In this document: positions 1 through 6,829 of the stretch, piece after piece
Position numbering within the stretch: position 1 is the stretch's first letter
How the letters are laid out: the number at the start of each line of letters is the position of its first letter
Assembly: GCA_964452575.1 (NCBI GenBank)
Contig: CAYVMN010000171.1
Coordinates: 1-9,942, forward strand
Length of the DNA stretch: 9,942 nucleotides
Source of the DNA: CAYVMN01 sp964452575
GTDB taxonomy: Bacteria; Desulfobacterota; DSM-4660; Desulfatiglandales; Desulfatiglandaceae
Reading direction: 5' to 3'
The notes under the pieces: model-generated
What the model was told of the DNA's origin: nothing
Database searches by the model: none
The model's input: the letters and a program-made list of their open reading frames with translations, nothing else
Translations under genes and position numbers: made by a program

Positions 1-15
1 CTCGCGGTCCGTCAT
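1..15 (-). CDS. Start of a gene cut by the window edge, probably peptidyl-tRNA hydrolase
   Basis: Only five codons are visible (M-T-D-R-E), read leftward from an ATG at 15-13. They are real enough to list because a clear ribosome binding site (GAGGAG, complement of about 18-25) sits a few bases upstream of the ATG. The gene is in line with rplY, 105 nt downstream of its stop. In many bacteria, including Desulfobacterota, pth (peptidyl-tRNA hydrolase, which recycles peptidyl-tRNA) follows prs and rplY. The identity as pth rests on that gene order alone; the five residues are not diagnostic. Confidence 0.5.
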
Positions 16-120
16 CTTACTCCTCAGTGTTTTCAAAGCGCTAAAGTGTTACAAAAATCAAGATCACCAGACAGGGTCTATGATCCCTGAGTGGCGGCTG
101 CCGAAAGAACTCACAATAAG

Positions 121-786
121 TTAGGAATCTTGAGATTCCGGCCCGGTCGCTTCTTCCTTTGCCTTTTCCACAATCTCCTCCTCAACCACTTCCGCTTCGC
201 CCTCCGCAACCTTGATGGCAGGAGCAGCAACTATGGCCACCGTCAGACCTCCCTCTTCTGTTGAGGTGATCCCCTCTGGCAGTTCAATGTCCCTGACATG
301 TACAGAATCCCCGATCTCCAGGTGGGATACATCCACATCCAGCGAATCTATCAAGCGGCCGGGCAGGCAAGAAACGGTCAACTCCCTTGTGATATGTTGC
401 AATATCCCACCCCCCTTTGCCACCCCTAACGGGGTGTTTATAAGGTGGATTGGAATATCTACCGTAATCTCCTTGTCCATGCTGATCTCGTAAAAATCGG
501 CATGAAGAAAATTGTCTTTGATAGGGGAAACTTGAAGTTCCTTCAAGATGGCCTTTCGCGTCTCAGTCCCTTGCTCCGATCTTACTTCGAGATCCAGGAT
601 TACATTCTCGCCCCCTACTCCCTGTTTAACCAGCTTCTCAATTTCAGGATAATCCACCGTTAACATGATGGGTTCAGTATTGGGACCATAAAATATTGCA
701 GGGATCTGATTGTTCTCTCTCAGTTTTCTAGCCATCCCTTTTCCTTTGCCCATTCTTACTCGGGCAGCAAGCACTTGCTGGGCCAT
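121..786 (-). CDS. rplY: 50S ribosomal protein L25, long Ctc/TL5 form
   Basis: This protein binds 5S rRNA in the large ribosomal subunit; the long form is also called general stress protein Ctc or TL5. At 221 residues it matches the two-domain form rather than the short 94-residue enterobacterial L25. Residues 1-95 are the L25 beta-barrel, with the family signature around GKGxARKLRxxxxIPAIFYG (residues 13-34) and HADFYEIS near 95-102. Residues 103-190 are the TL5/CTC C-terminal domain, and 191-221 form an acidic tail rich in Glu and Ala. The ATG at 786-784 has a strong GGAGG five to six bases upstream. It lies 77 nt downstream of prs on the same strand, so co-transcription with prs is likely. 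Family assignment is secure. Confidence 0.95.
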   Translation of the reverse strand: MAQQVLAARVRMGKGKGMARKLRENNQIPAIFYGPNTEPIMLTVDYPEIEKLVKQGVGGENVILDLEVRSEQGTETRKAILKELQVSPIKDNFLHADFYEISMDKEITVDIPIHLINTPLGVAKGGGILQHITRELTVSCLPGRLIDSLDVDVSHLEIGDSVHVRDIELPEGITSTEEGGLTVAIVAAPAIKVAEGEAEVVEEEIVEKAKEEATGPESQDS

Positions 787-863
787 TTATTACCTCCGGA
801 ATTAATAAAATTTTTCACAAAGTAGTAAACGTTACGTATTCTGGGGCCTTCCCCTCCCTTCAA

Positions 864-1817
864 CTAGACGAATAACGTGCTGACTGAATTAGAGGCGTGA
901 ATCCTCTTGATGGTCTCCCCGAGGAGTTCAGCAACCGATAGGCACACGATCTTCTTTGAATTTATGGCCTTATCGTTCAAGGGAATTGTATTGGTTACGA
1001 CAAGGCTATTGATGGGTGAGGCCTCGATCCTTTCGACGGCAGGGCCTGAAAGGACAGGATGAGTGCAGCAGGCATGGATCCCCGATGCGCCTCTTTCCTT
1101 CAGCGCACCAGCGGCCTGGGTCAACGTGCCTGCGGTATCGACCATATCATCAAGTATAATAGCGCTCTTGCCTCTTACCTCTCCAATAATATTCATCGCC
1201 TCTGCCACGTTTGGAGACTCACGCCTCTTGTCTATGATGGCCAAAGATGTATTAAGGCGTTTGGCAAAGGCGCGAGCCCTTTCCACCCCCCCGGCATCAG
1301 GCGAGACAATAACCAAGCTGTCTTGGAGGTTATCCCGTATATATTTCAATAAAACAGGAGCGGCAAAGATGTTGTCTACCGGGATGTTAAAGTAGCCCTG
1401 GATCTGCCCTGCATGAAGGTCTATGGAAACAACCCTGTGTGCCCCTGCGACGGTGATTAGGTCTGCAACAAGCTTTGCACTGATCGGGACCCGGGGCTTG
1501 ACCTTTCGATCCTGCCGACTATAACCATAATAGGGAATCACAGCTGTTATACGTTTGGCTGATGCCCTTCTCAGGGCATCCATAATTATTAGAAGTTGCA
1601 TCAGGTTGTCATTGACCGGGGTACACGTAGATTGGACAACAAACACATCCCGGCCCCTGATATTTTCACGGATTTCCACCTGGGTTTCTCCGTCGCTAAA
1701 TGTCTTGGCGCTGATCTTCCCAGGTTCAATACCGATATATTGGCATACCTCGAGCGCCAACGCCGTGCTTGAGGTCCCACCAAACAGTTTCATTTCCAGT
1801 TCCAAGGGCACCCTCAC
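864..1817 (-). CDS. prs: Ribose-phosphate pyrophosphokinase (PRPP synthetase)
   Basis: This cytosolic enzyme transfers pyrophosphate from ATP to ribose 5-phosphate to make PRPP, the precursor of purines, pyrimidines, NAD, histidine and tryptophan. Family landmarks visible over 317 residues: SDGE (41-44), QSTCxPxNDNLM (62-73), the flexible ATP loop YGYSRQDRK (97-105), SIDLHAGQIQGYF (131-143), IDKRR (195-199) and the PRPP loop DDMVDTAGT (223-231). The start is uncertain. The listed GTG at 1817-1815 has almost no Shine-Dalgarno, while an in-frame ATG at 1793-1791 (residue 9) begins MKLFGG, matching the usual family N-terminus, and is preceded by GGAA; that start would give 309 residues. The gene follows tRNA-Gln by only 25 nt. 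Confidence 0.97.
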   Translation of the reverse strand: MRVPLELEMKLFGGTSSTALALEVCQYIGIEPGKISAKTFSDGETQVEIRENIRGRDVFVVQSTCTPVNDNLMQLLIIMDALRRASAKRITAVIPYYGYSRQDRKVKPRVPISAKLVADLITVAGAHRVVSIDLHAGQIQGYFNIPVDNIFAAPVLLKYIRDNLQDSLVIVSPDAGGVERARAFAKRLNTSLAIIDKRRESPNVAEAMNIIGEVRGKSAIILDDMVDTAGTLTQAAGALKERGASGIHACCTHPVLSGPAVERIEASPINSLVVTNTIPLNDKAINSKKIVCLSVAELLGETIKRIHASNSVSTLFV

Positions 1818-1842
1818 AGCTCAAAGCCAAAGGCCTATAAAA

Positions 1843-1917
1843 TGGCTGGGGTGGGAGGATTCGAACCTCCGAATGCGGGCTCCAAAGGCCCGTGTCTTAC
1901 CACTTGACGACACCCCA
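1843..1917 (-). tRNA. tRNA-Gln (anticodon TTG)
   Basis: Read on the minus strand, a 75-nt cloverleaf can be drawn. Acceptor arms TGGGGTG (1917-1911) and CACCCCA pair fully, the discriminator is G, and the 3' CCA is encoded (1845-1843). The anticodon stem CGGGC/GCCCG encloses loop CTTTGGA, placing anticodon TTG at 1885-1883. The T arm GAGG-TTCGAAT-CCTC is canonical. It sits 23 nt after ispE and 25 nt before prs on the same strand, so it is probably cut from a shared transcript by tRNA processing enzymes. Confidence 0.97.
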
Positions 1918-1940
1918 GAACACAAGACGGAAATCGGAAT

Positions 1941-2816
1941 TCAGGAAAGTCCCTGTGCCAAAAAGATATCCCCCATATTGTGGGACACAAGAGATCTTTT
2001 TGCCAATAGGGCTTTATCTCTTGATTCGAAGACTCCAAAGACGCTGGGACCACTACCTGACATCAGAGCTCCTACTGCCCCTGTAGCTAATAATAACTTC
2101 TTAATACTATTGATAACAGGGAAATGAGTAGCGGTCACCGACTCAAGGTCATTTTCAAGGGCGTGACCTAGCTGAATGGGCTCTTTTTTCAAACAACCCA
2201 GTATAAAATCGTATTCCCCAATTGTCAACTTTAATTTCAAGTTAGCATAGACCCACGGGGTAGATACCTCGATGGGTGGCGTAACTATAAGATACCAGAA
2301 TCTTGGCCATTTCTCAATAGGCTCGAGCACTTCTCCTATACCCCTGGCTATGGACGGTCTGCCGGCTAGGAAGAAGGGTACGTCTGCCCCAAGGGCCAAC
2401 GCCAGCCCCCGCAGATCCTGGGAGCCGAGGGGGTTAGACCACATCTCGTTTAGGCATCTAATGGTTCCAGCGGCATCGCTGCTGCCCCCTCCCAGTCCGG
2501 CCGCAACAGGAATATTCTTGGTGAGCCTTATGGAAACTCCACCGCTGATGCCCGTTCTGGCAAAAAAGGCCTTAGCAGCTCGGTAGACAAGATTTCCCTC
2601 ATCACACGGCGTGGGGATACCCTCACAGGTAAGATCGATCCCTCTTTGGGTGAGTTTCTTCAGCTCGAGGTAGTCAAATAAGGCGACAGGGACCATGATG
2701 GACACCAATTCGTGATATCCATCTGGCCGTCGTCCTATCACCTTAAGTCGGATATTCAGTTTTGCAGGCGCTTTGACCTTGTGGATTGGCGATTTGGAAA
2801 GGAGCTCTTTACCCAT
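1941..2816 (-). CDS. ispE: 4-diphosphocytidyl-2-C-methyl-D-erythritol kinase
   Basis: A GHMP-family kinase of the MEP (non-mevalonate) isoprenoid pathway; it phosphorylates the 2-hydroxyl of CDP-methylerythritol with ATP. All three GHMP motifs are seen in 291 residues: motif 1 KAPAKLNIRL (15-24, with the active-site Lys19), followed by RRPDGYHELVS (29-39); the glycine-rich ATP loop PVAAGLGGGSSDAAG (103-117); and motif 3 MSGSGPSVFG (252-261). Asp145 in LGADVPFF is the expected catalytic aspartate. Length is normal for the family (about 280-300). The ATG at 2816-2814 is favoured because the conserved K-AP-AKLN block begins 14 residues in, although the upstream Shine-Dalgarno is weak. tRNA-Gln and prs follow directly. 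Confidence 0.96.
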   Translation of the reverse strand: MGKELLSKSPIHKVKAPAKLNIRLKVIGRRPDGYHELVSIMVPVALFDYLELKKLTQRGIDLTCEGIPTPCDEGNLVYRAAKAFFARTGISGGVSIRLTKNIPVAAGLGGGSSDAAGTIRCLNEMWSNPLGSQDLRGLALALGADVPFFLAGRPSIARGIGEVLEPIEKWPRFWYLIVTPPIEVSTPWVYANLKLKLTIGEYDFILGCLKKEPIQLGHALENDLESVTATHFPVINSIKKLLLATGAVGALMSGSGPSVFGVFESRDKALLAKRSLVSHNMGDIFLAQGLS

Positions 2817-2918
2817 AATTTCTAGCGATCAGGGGGCGGAGAAATCGTGATGCGCCCGTAAGCCGTCCTCCTCGGAGCAAGCGCGGATGCCGGGATTTAG
2901 GAATTGGGGATTATTCGG

Positions 2919-4385
2919 CTAGTCCTGGACCTTCAGTGTCAGATAAATGGTGGCCCCTCCTCGCTTGACCAATAAGAGGATGGTATCTCCCTTCTTATAA
3001 GACCGAATTCGATCGCGGAAATCTACAAGGGCCTTCACCGGAGTCTGATCTATCTCTAATATTATGTCCCCTGACCTAACACCCGCTTCCTGTGCGGGTG
3101 AGCTATCCTCAACTTGCACAACCACAAGCCCACTGGTTTCAGAGAGGCCTAAATTTCGTGCCAGTTCAGGTGAGAGCTCTTCAACGGTCATGCCCAGCTC
3201 TGGCCTTGGGGGGCCCTCTTCCTCAGGTTTCTTCTCTTCTTTAAATTCACCTATTTTGACCTGGAAGGTCTCTTTCTCGCCCTTCCGGATCACCTCCACA
3301 GGCACCTTCTTGCCCACCGGTGTGGATGCAACAATATAGGGTAATTCCCTCATTTCCTTGATCTCTCTTCCGTCAAAGGAGACTATTACATCTCCTCGGT
3401 TGATTCCCGCCCTATCGGCGGGGCTCCCCTTTGTGACATCCGCAACCAGGGCCCCTCGGTCATGCTTCAGACCAAGCTTGTCCTTCAACTCAGGGGTAAT
3501 CTCCTGAATCATGACACCCAGCCAGCCCCTCACTACCTTTCCTCTCTTGAGCTGGGGCAGGAGGTCCTTGGCCATATTAATTGGGATGGCAAACCCGATA
3601 CCTATATTTCCACCGGTCCTCGAAAAGATGGCTGAATTGATGCCTATCACCTCACCGGCGGTATTTAAGAGGGGGCCGCCGCTGTTTCCTGGATTGATGG
3701 AGGCATCGGTCTGGATGAAATTGTCGTATGACCCTGCCCCGATGCGCCTATACTTGGCACTGACGATACCTGCCGTGACCGTATTGCCCAGGCCAAAAGG
3801 ATTCCCAATGGCCACCACCCAATCACCTACCTCAAGTTTGTCTGAATTTCCAAGGGGAAGTGGTTTCAGGGGACGATGGGCCTCAATCCGGATAAGGGCC
3901 AGATCGGTCTTGGGATCCCGGCCAACGATCTTGGCATCGAACTCCGTATCATCTGAGAGCCTGACGGTGATCTTGTCCGTCTTTTCAACCACATGATTAT
4001 TTGTCAAGATGAAGCCTTGTGCGTCTATGATAAAGCCGGATCCGAGGTTTTTCTGCTTAAAGTCCTTTGGCAACTGATCCCCGAAGAAATGATCAAAGAA
4101 GTCCCTAAAAGGGTCCTTGGAACCGGGAGGGCCTCCAAAGGGGAAGGGGGGGACCTGCATCTCGCCCCTGATCGTTTTTACGGTACTGATATTTACCACG
4201 GAGTCCTTGGCTTTCTTGATCAGGGCGGAAAAAGAGGCCGGGGCCTTAGGCAAAAGAGGCGTGTCTTGGGCAGCCGCCGTTAGGACCCCCGTGACCGAGA
4301 TAACAAGGATCAAGCTAATCAGAAGGGGAAAAACGGCCCCTTCGGCCAGGCGTAGTCTGCCTCTTTTACGGTACTTTGGACTCAT
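2919..4385 (-). CDS. Periplasmic HtrA/Deg serine protease with two PDZ domains
   Basis: An ATP-independent quality-control protease of the S1C (HtrA, DegP/DegQ/MucD) family. Residues 1-40 form a signal peptide: a basic start, a hydrophobic stretch at about 19-36, and Ala-Ala-Ala-Gln near the likely cleavage site, so it is exported to the periplasm. The trypsin-like domain has a complete catalytic triad: His131 (TNNHVVE), Asp161 (KTDLALI) and Ser235 (PGNSGGPL). PDZ1 covers about 286-380 and PDZ2 about 395-486, separated by a charged linker (EEKKPEEEGPP). Length 488 is typical of DegQ/MucD types. The ATG at 4385-4383 has GAGGAGG five bases upstream. It follows the DUF1844 gene by 48 nt. Whether it is a DegP, DegQ or MucD orthologue cannot be decided here. 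Confidence 0.95.
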   Translation of the reverse strand: MSPKYRKRGRLRLAEGAVFPLLISLILVISVTGVLTAAAQDTPLLPKAPASFSALIKKAKDSVVNISTVKTIRGEMQVPPFPFGGPPGSKDPFRDFFDHFFGDQLPKDFKQKNLGSGFIIDAQGFILTNNHVVEKTDKITVRLSDDTEFDAKIVGRDPKTDLALIRIEAHRPLKPLPLGNSDKLEVGDWVVAIGNPFGLGNTVTAGIVSAKYRRIGAGSYDNFIQTDASINPGNSGGPLLNTAGEVIGINSAIFSRTGGNIGIGFAIPINMAKDLLPQLKRGKVVRGWLGVMIQEITPELKDKLGLKHDRGALVADVTKGSPADRAGINRGDVIVSFDGREIKEMRELPYIVASTPVGKKVPVEVIRKGEKETFQVKIGEFKEEKKPEEEGPPRPELGMTVEELSPELARNLGLSETSGLVVVQVEDSSPAQEAGVRSGDIILEIDQTPVKALVDFRDRIRSYKKGDTILLLVKRGGATIYLTLKVQD

Positions 4386-4433
4386 GAAAACCTCCTCAAA
4401 ATCAGACAGGGCCCTGTGCTATGGCTAAAGGGC

Positions 4434-4832
4434 CTACCCTTTCACCTTGACATAACGCCACCTCAAATCGGTCAAGACATTGTCCATAAACTTTTGCTCT
4501 TCTTCTGTGAGATTGCCCTTGGTCTTCTCCTTCAACATTGCAATGGTATCAATGGCGTGCTTGGCAAGAGGCAGGTCCTTCTTTTTCTCCCCAGTCTGGG
4601 GGTCGGCGATCTCGCCAAAATGAAGGAAGGCGGATGAGCTCAGGCTAAATACCAAAGAGATAAAATTGACCTCTGGCAACGGCGGCCTCTTGTCCTCATC
4701 CTTCGGAGGCCCTTTTTTTATTGCCTCCTTTTCTTTCTTCTCCTCTTCCTTGGCCTTCTTGTCCTTCAGCTCCCCTGTTTCGTCAAAAGACCTCCTGTCT
4801 TTGATAACGAAGCCTTTTTCTTCTTCAGCCAT
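4434..4832 (-). CDS. DUF1844 family protein of unknown function
   Basis: A small cytosolic protein (132 residues from the chosen start) with two parts. The first half (about 1-60) is very rich in Lys and Glu and probably disordered or helical. The second half matches the DUF1844 pattern as I recall it: PEVNFISLVFSLSSSAFLHFG, then DPxTGEKKKDLPLAKHAIDT, then an E-E-K-T-K-G-N-L-T-E-E-E run and a final DLRWRYV. The family is seen in Desulfobacterota and other phyla, and its function is unknown to me. An open frame extends 10 codons upstream to 4862, but AAGGAG at 4845-4840 lies seven bases before ATG 4832, so I prefer the shorter form. It lies between serA (59 nt) and the HtrA protease (48 nt) on the same strand, which suggests co-expression rather than a known shared task. 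Confidence 0.88.
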   Translation of the reverse strand: MAEEEKGFVIKDRRSFDETGELKDKKAKEEEKKEKEAIKKGPPKDEDKRPPLPEVNFISLVFSLSSSAFLHFGEIADPQTGEKKKDLPLAKHAIDTIAMLKEKTKGNLTEEEQKFMDNVLTDLRWRYVKVKG

Positions 4833-4839
4833 AATTCCA

Positions 4840-4845
4840 CTCCTT
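4840..4845 (-). promoter_or_regulatory. Ribosome binding site that fixes the DUF1844 start
   Basis: AAGGAG on the minus strand, seven bases before ATG 4832-4830. It lies inside the longer open frame that starts at 4862, which has no comparable site, so it argues for the shorter protein. Confidence 0.75.
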
Positions 4846-4891
4846 GCCAAAGATATCTTCACTTCAATCTTCAGTTGTTTCCTTATGACGC

Positions 4892-6472
4892 CTATAACTC
4901 TATTCTTCTTACGGAATAAACCTTTTCAAGGCCACGGAGTTCCTCAAGGATTCCGTCATCCGCTATTGAACTGGTGGTCAGTAAGATAATGTTCTGCTTT
5001 TTCTCCTTCTCTTCCCCAACCTGCATACGGCTTATATTTATCATATTCTTGCCCAGGGTAGTGGCTATGCGCCCGATTACTCCGGGGCTGTCTTGGTTCT
5101 GGATCAGGAGATTGTGTCCTTCAGGGATCGCCTCCAGATAGAAGTCATTGATGCGGAGGATCCTGGGCATCTTTTTCCCGAAGATCGTCCCAGAGATGAT
5201 GTTCTTGCCTTCCAAAGTCCTGATGGTGAGTTTGACTAGACTTGCGAAGTCTTCAGATGTCGTACTCTTGGACTCCACCACCTTTATTCCACGATCAGAG
5301 GCAATATAGGGGGCATTTACGAAATTCACGTCGTCTCTGAGGATCGGGGTAAGTAACCCCTTCAACATTGCCGTAGTCAAAGGGGTTACATCATATTCCG
5401 CCACCCGACCCGAATAGTCAATCCTTGCCTCTACCACGGCACTGTCGGCCAACTGGGACTGGAATGCTCCCATCCGCTCTACCAGGACGGCATAGGGCCT
5501 CAGGGTGGTCATCAATTCCGCGCTGATACTCGGGACATTCACCGCGTTTTTCACCGATCCGTGGAGGAGGTAGGCAACGATTTGTTCGGCCACATCCTTT
5601 GCCACGTTATCCTGGGCCTCGGTGGTTGAGGCACCCAGATGTGGGGTGCAGATGAAATTGGGGAGGCCCATAAGTTCAATCTTTCCAGGTGGTTCTGTCT
5701 CGAATACATCCACAGCCCCGCCTCCCAGGTGGCCCGACTTGAGGGCTTCGCACAGATCTTTCTCATTGACGATCCCCCCACGGGCACAGTTAATCACCAT
5801 CGCCCCTTTTTTCATTTTTGAAATTGCTTCCTTGTTGATCATATTAACCGTCTCATCGGTCTTCGGGGTATGGATAGTAATATAGTCCGCACGCTGGAGA
5901 AGTTCGTCAAAGGAAACTGGTTCGAAATCAAGCCTTTCAACAGTCTCAGGTTTGATGTAGGGATCGTACACGATGACCTTCATCTTCATGCCCTTGGCCC
6001 TATCAGCAACAATTCGGCCAATATGCCCTATGCCTATAAGCCCCAGCGTCTTATTGAATACCTCCCGGCCCTCAAGCTTCTTCTTCTCCCATCTACCCTC
6101 CTTGAGGGAAGAGGTGGCCTGGGGAATATTCCTGGAGAGTGCCAGGATCATAGCGATAGTATGTTCCGCGGTTGTGATAGTGTTCCCTTCGGGGGTATTC
6201 ATCACCACTATCCCCCGCTGACTGGCAGCAGGAATGTCCACATTGTCAAGGCCGATCCCGGCCCGACCAATGACCTTCAGTTTTTTGGCGGCCTCGATGA
6301 TCTCTGCCGTGACCTTTGTGGCGCTGCGGATAGCCAGGCCGTCGTATTGGCCTATGATCTCCTTCAATTCCTCTTGGGAAAGCCCGGTCTTCACATCTAC
6401 ATCAATGCCGGGGGTCTCCTGTAATATCTTTACGCCCACATTCGACAGGGAGTCACTTACAAGTACCTTCAT
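4892..6472 (-). CDS. serA: D-3-phosphoglycerate dehydrogenase, long form with ACT domain
   Basis: First step of serine synthesis: oxidises 3-phosphoglycerate to 3-phosphohydroxypyruvate with NAD+. The 526-residue length is that of the long type (substrate and NAD domains, an intervening ASB domain, and a C-terminal ACT domain). Visible landmarks: the NAD-binding GIGHIG at 147-152 with Asp170 at the end of the following strand (VIVYDP); the catalytic Arg231 (NCARGG), Glu260 (FETEPP) and His278 (CTPHLGAST). The ASB domain is about 318-445. The ACT domain is 453-526 (LLIQNQDSPGVIGRIATTLG onward), the usual serine-binding regulatory module, so feedback inhibition by serine is plausible. The ATG at 6472-6470 has GAGGAGG eight bases upstream. 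It heads the minus-strand run. Confidence 0.97.
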   Translation of the reverse strand: MKVLVSDSLSNVGVKILQETPGIDVDVKTGLSQEELKEIIGQYDGLAIRSATKVTAEIIEAAKKLKVIGRAGIGLDNVDIPAASQRGIVVMNTPEGNTITTAEHTIAMILALSRNIPQATSSLKEGRWEKKKLEGREVFNKTLGLIGIGHIGRIVADRAKGMKMKVIVYDPYIKPETVERLDFEPVSFDELLQRADYITIHTPKTDETVNMINKEAISKMKKGAMVINCARGGIVNEKDLCEALKSGHLGGGAVDVFETEPPGKIELMGLPNFICTPHLGASTTEAQDNVAKDVAEQIVAYLLHGSVKNAVNVPSISAELMTTLRPYAVLVERMGAFQSQLADSAVVEARIDYSGRVAEYDVTPLTTAMLKGLLTPILRDDVNFVNAPYIASDRGIKVVESKSTTSEDFASLVKLTIRTLEGKNIISGTIFGKKMPRILRINDFYLEAIPEGHNLLIQNQDSPGVIGRIATTLGKNMINISRMQVGEEKEKKQNIILLTTSSIADDGILEELRGLEKVYSVRRIEL

Positions 6473-6509
6473 ACGTCATGCCTCCTCAATTGCCATCTGT
6501 ATTACTAAA

Positions 6510-6557
6510 ATCTAACTCAGTAGACATTCACAGGTTTCGGCTTTCACCCTGTTAGAT
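6510..6557 (-). other. Inverted repeat in the serA 5' leader
   Basis: Seven-base arms ATCTAAC and GTTAGAT (6557-6551 and 6516-6510 on the minus strand) enclose a shorter pair ACAGG/CCTGT that overlaps the first arm by two bases. If serA is transcribed from further upstream, this would fold in the leader about 40-85 nt before the start codon. No known riboswitch motif was recognised, and it may be chance. Confidence 0.35.
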
Positions 6558-6594
6558 CTGCCTGAAGGGACCCTGAACCTCTGAACCCTATCAT

Positions 6595-6628
6595 AATACC
6601 TTAAAGACCAGCGATGGGTCTTGGTATT
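6595..6628. other. Strong imperfect hairpin between serA and the insertion sequence
   Basis: On the plus strand, AATACC, a 3-nt bulge TTA, AAGACC, a 7-nt loop, then GGTCTT and GGTATT give a 12-bp stem with one bulge. Neither strand has a run of T directly after it, so it is not a standard intrinsic terminator. It could be a leader structure for serA, an operator, or the remains of a terminator from a gene no longer here. Confidence 0.5.
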
Positions 6629-6666
6629 TACAAAAAACCGTGGCCTATAAAGATCCCTGTTCAGCC

Positions 6667-6672
6667 TTTAAT
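6667..6672. repeat. Left target-site duplication of the insertion sequence
   Basis: TTTAAT directly before the left end of the element, matched exactly by TTTAAT at 8629-8634 directly after the right end. Confidence 0.75.
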
Positions 6673-6684
6673 CCGAAGTTCCTG
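6673..6684 (+). repeat. Left terminal inverted repeat of the IS
   Basis: CCGAAGTTCCTG, pairing with 8617-8628 with one mismatch at the third base. Confidence 0.75.
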
Positions 6685-6755
6685 GGAAAATCGAGGCCAA
6701 ATTAAGGATAACTTATTGATTTAAAAAGATTTTGTCGTTTGAAACCTCAACATTT

Positions 6756-6829
6756 TGTACCCATGTAGATGGAATTTTTTTCTTGACATTACTATGTTTA
6801 TGTGCCATGATCTATACCCATGTATATCG
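6756..6829 (+). repeat. Imperfect direct repeat before the transposase gene
   Basis: TGTACCCATGTAGATGG at 6756-6772 and TATACCCATGTATATCG at 6813-6829 agree at 14 of 17 bases. The second copy contains the transposase start codon. TGTACCCA occurs again just after the stop codon at 8548-8555. These may be transposase binding sites or regulatory repeats; no function is shown. Confidence 0.45.
6783..6811 (+). promoter_or_regulatory. Promoter of the transposase gene
   Basis: A perfect -35 box TTGACA (6783-6788), a 17-nt spacer, then a -10-like CATGAT (6806-6811, 4 of 6 to consensus). Transcription would begin at about 6818-6820, which is the ATG itself, so the mRNA may have no leader. This fits the absence of a Shine-Dalgarno before the gene. 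Confidence 0.6.

Noticed and set aside
71..90. Small hairpin CAGGG/CCCTG after rplY as a terminator
   Set aside because: Only five base pairs, with no T-run following on the minus strand.
1555..2127. 190-codon plus-strand open frame across prs, the tRNA and ispE
   Set aside because: It runs antisense through two protein genes and a tRNA, which cannot be coding on that strand in the same place.
6473..6672. T-box or glycine riboswitch ahead of serA
   Set aside because: Neither the T-box core (AGGGTGGNACCGCG) nor the conserved glycine aptamer elements could be found on the minus strand.
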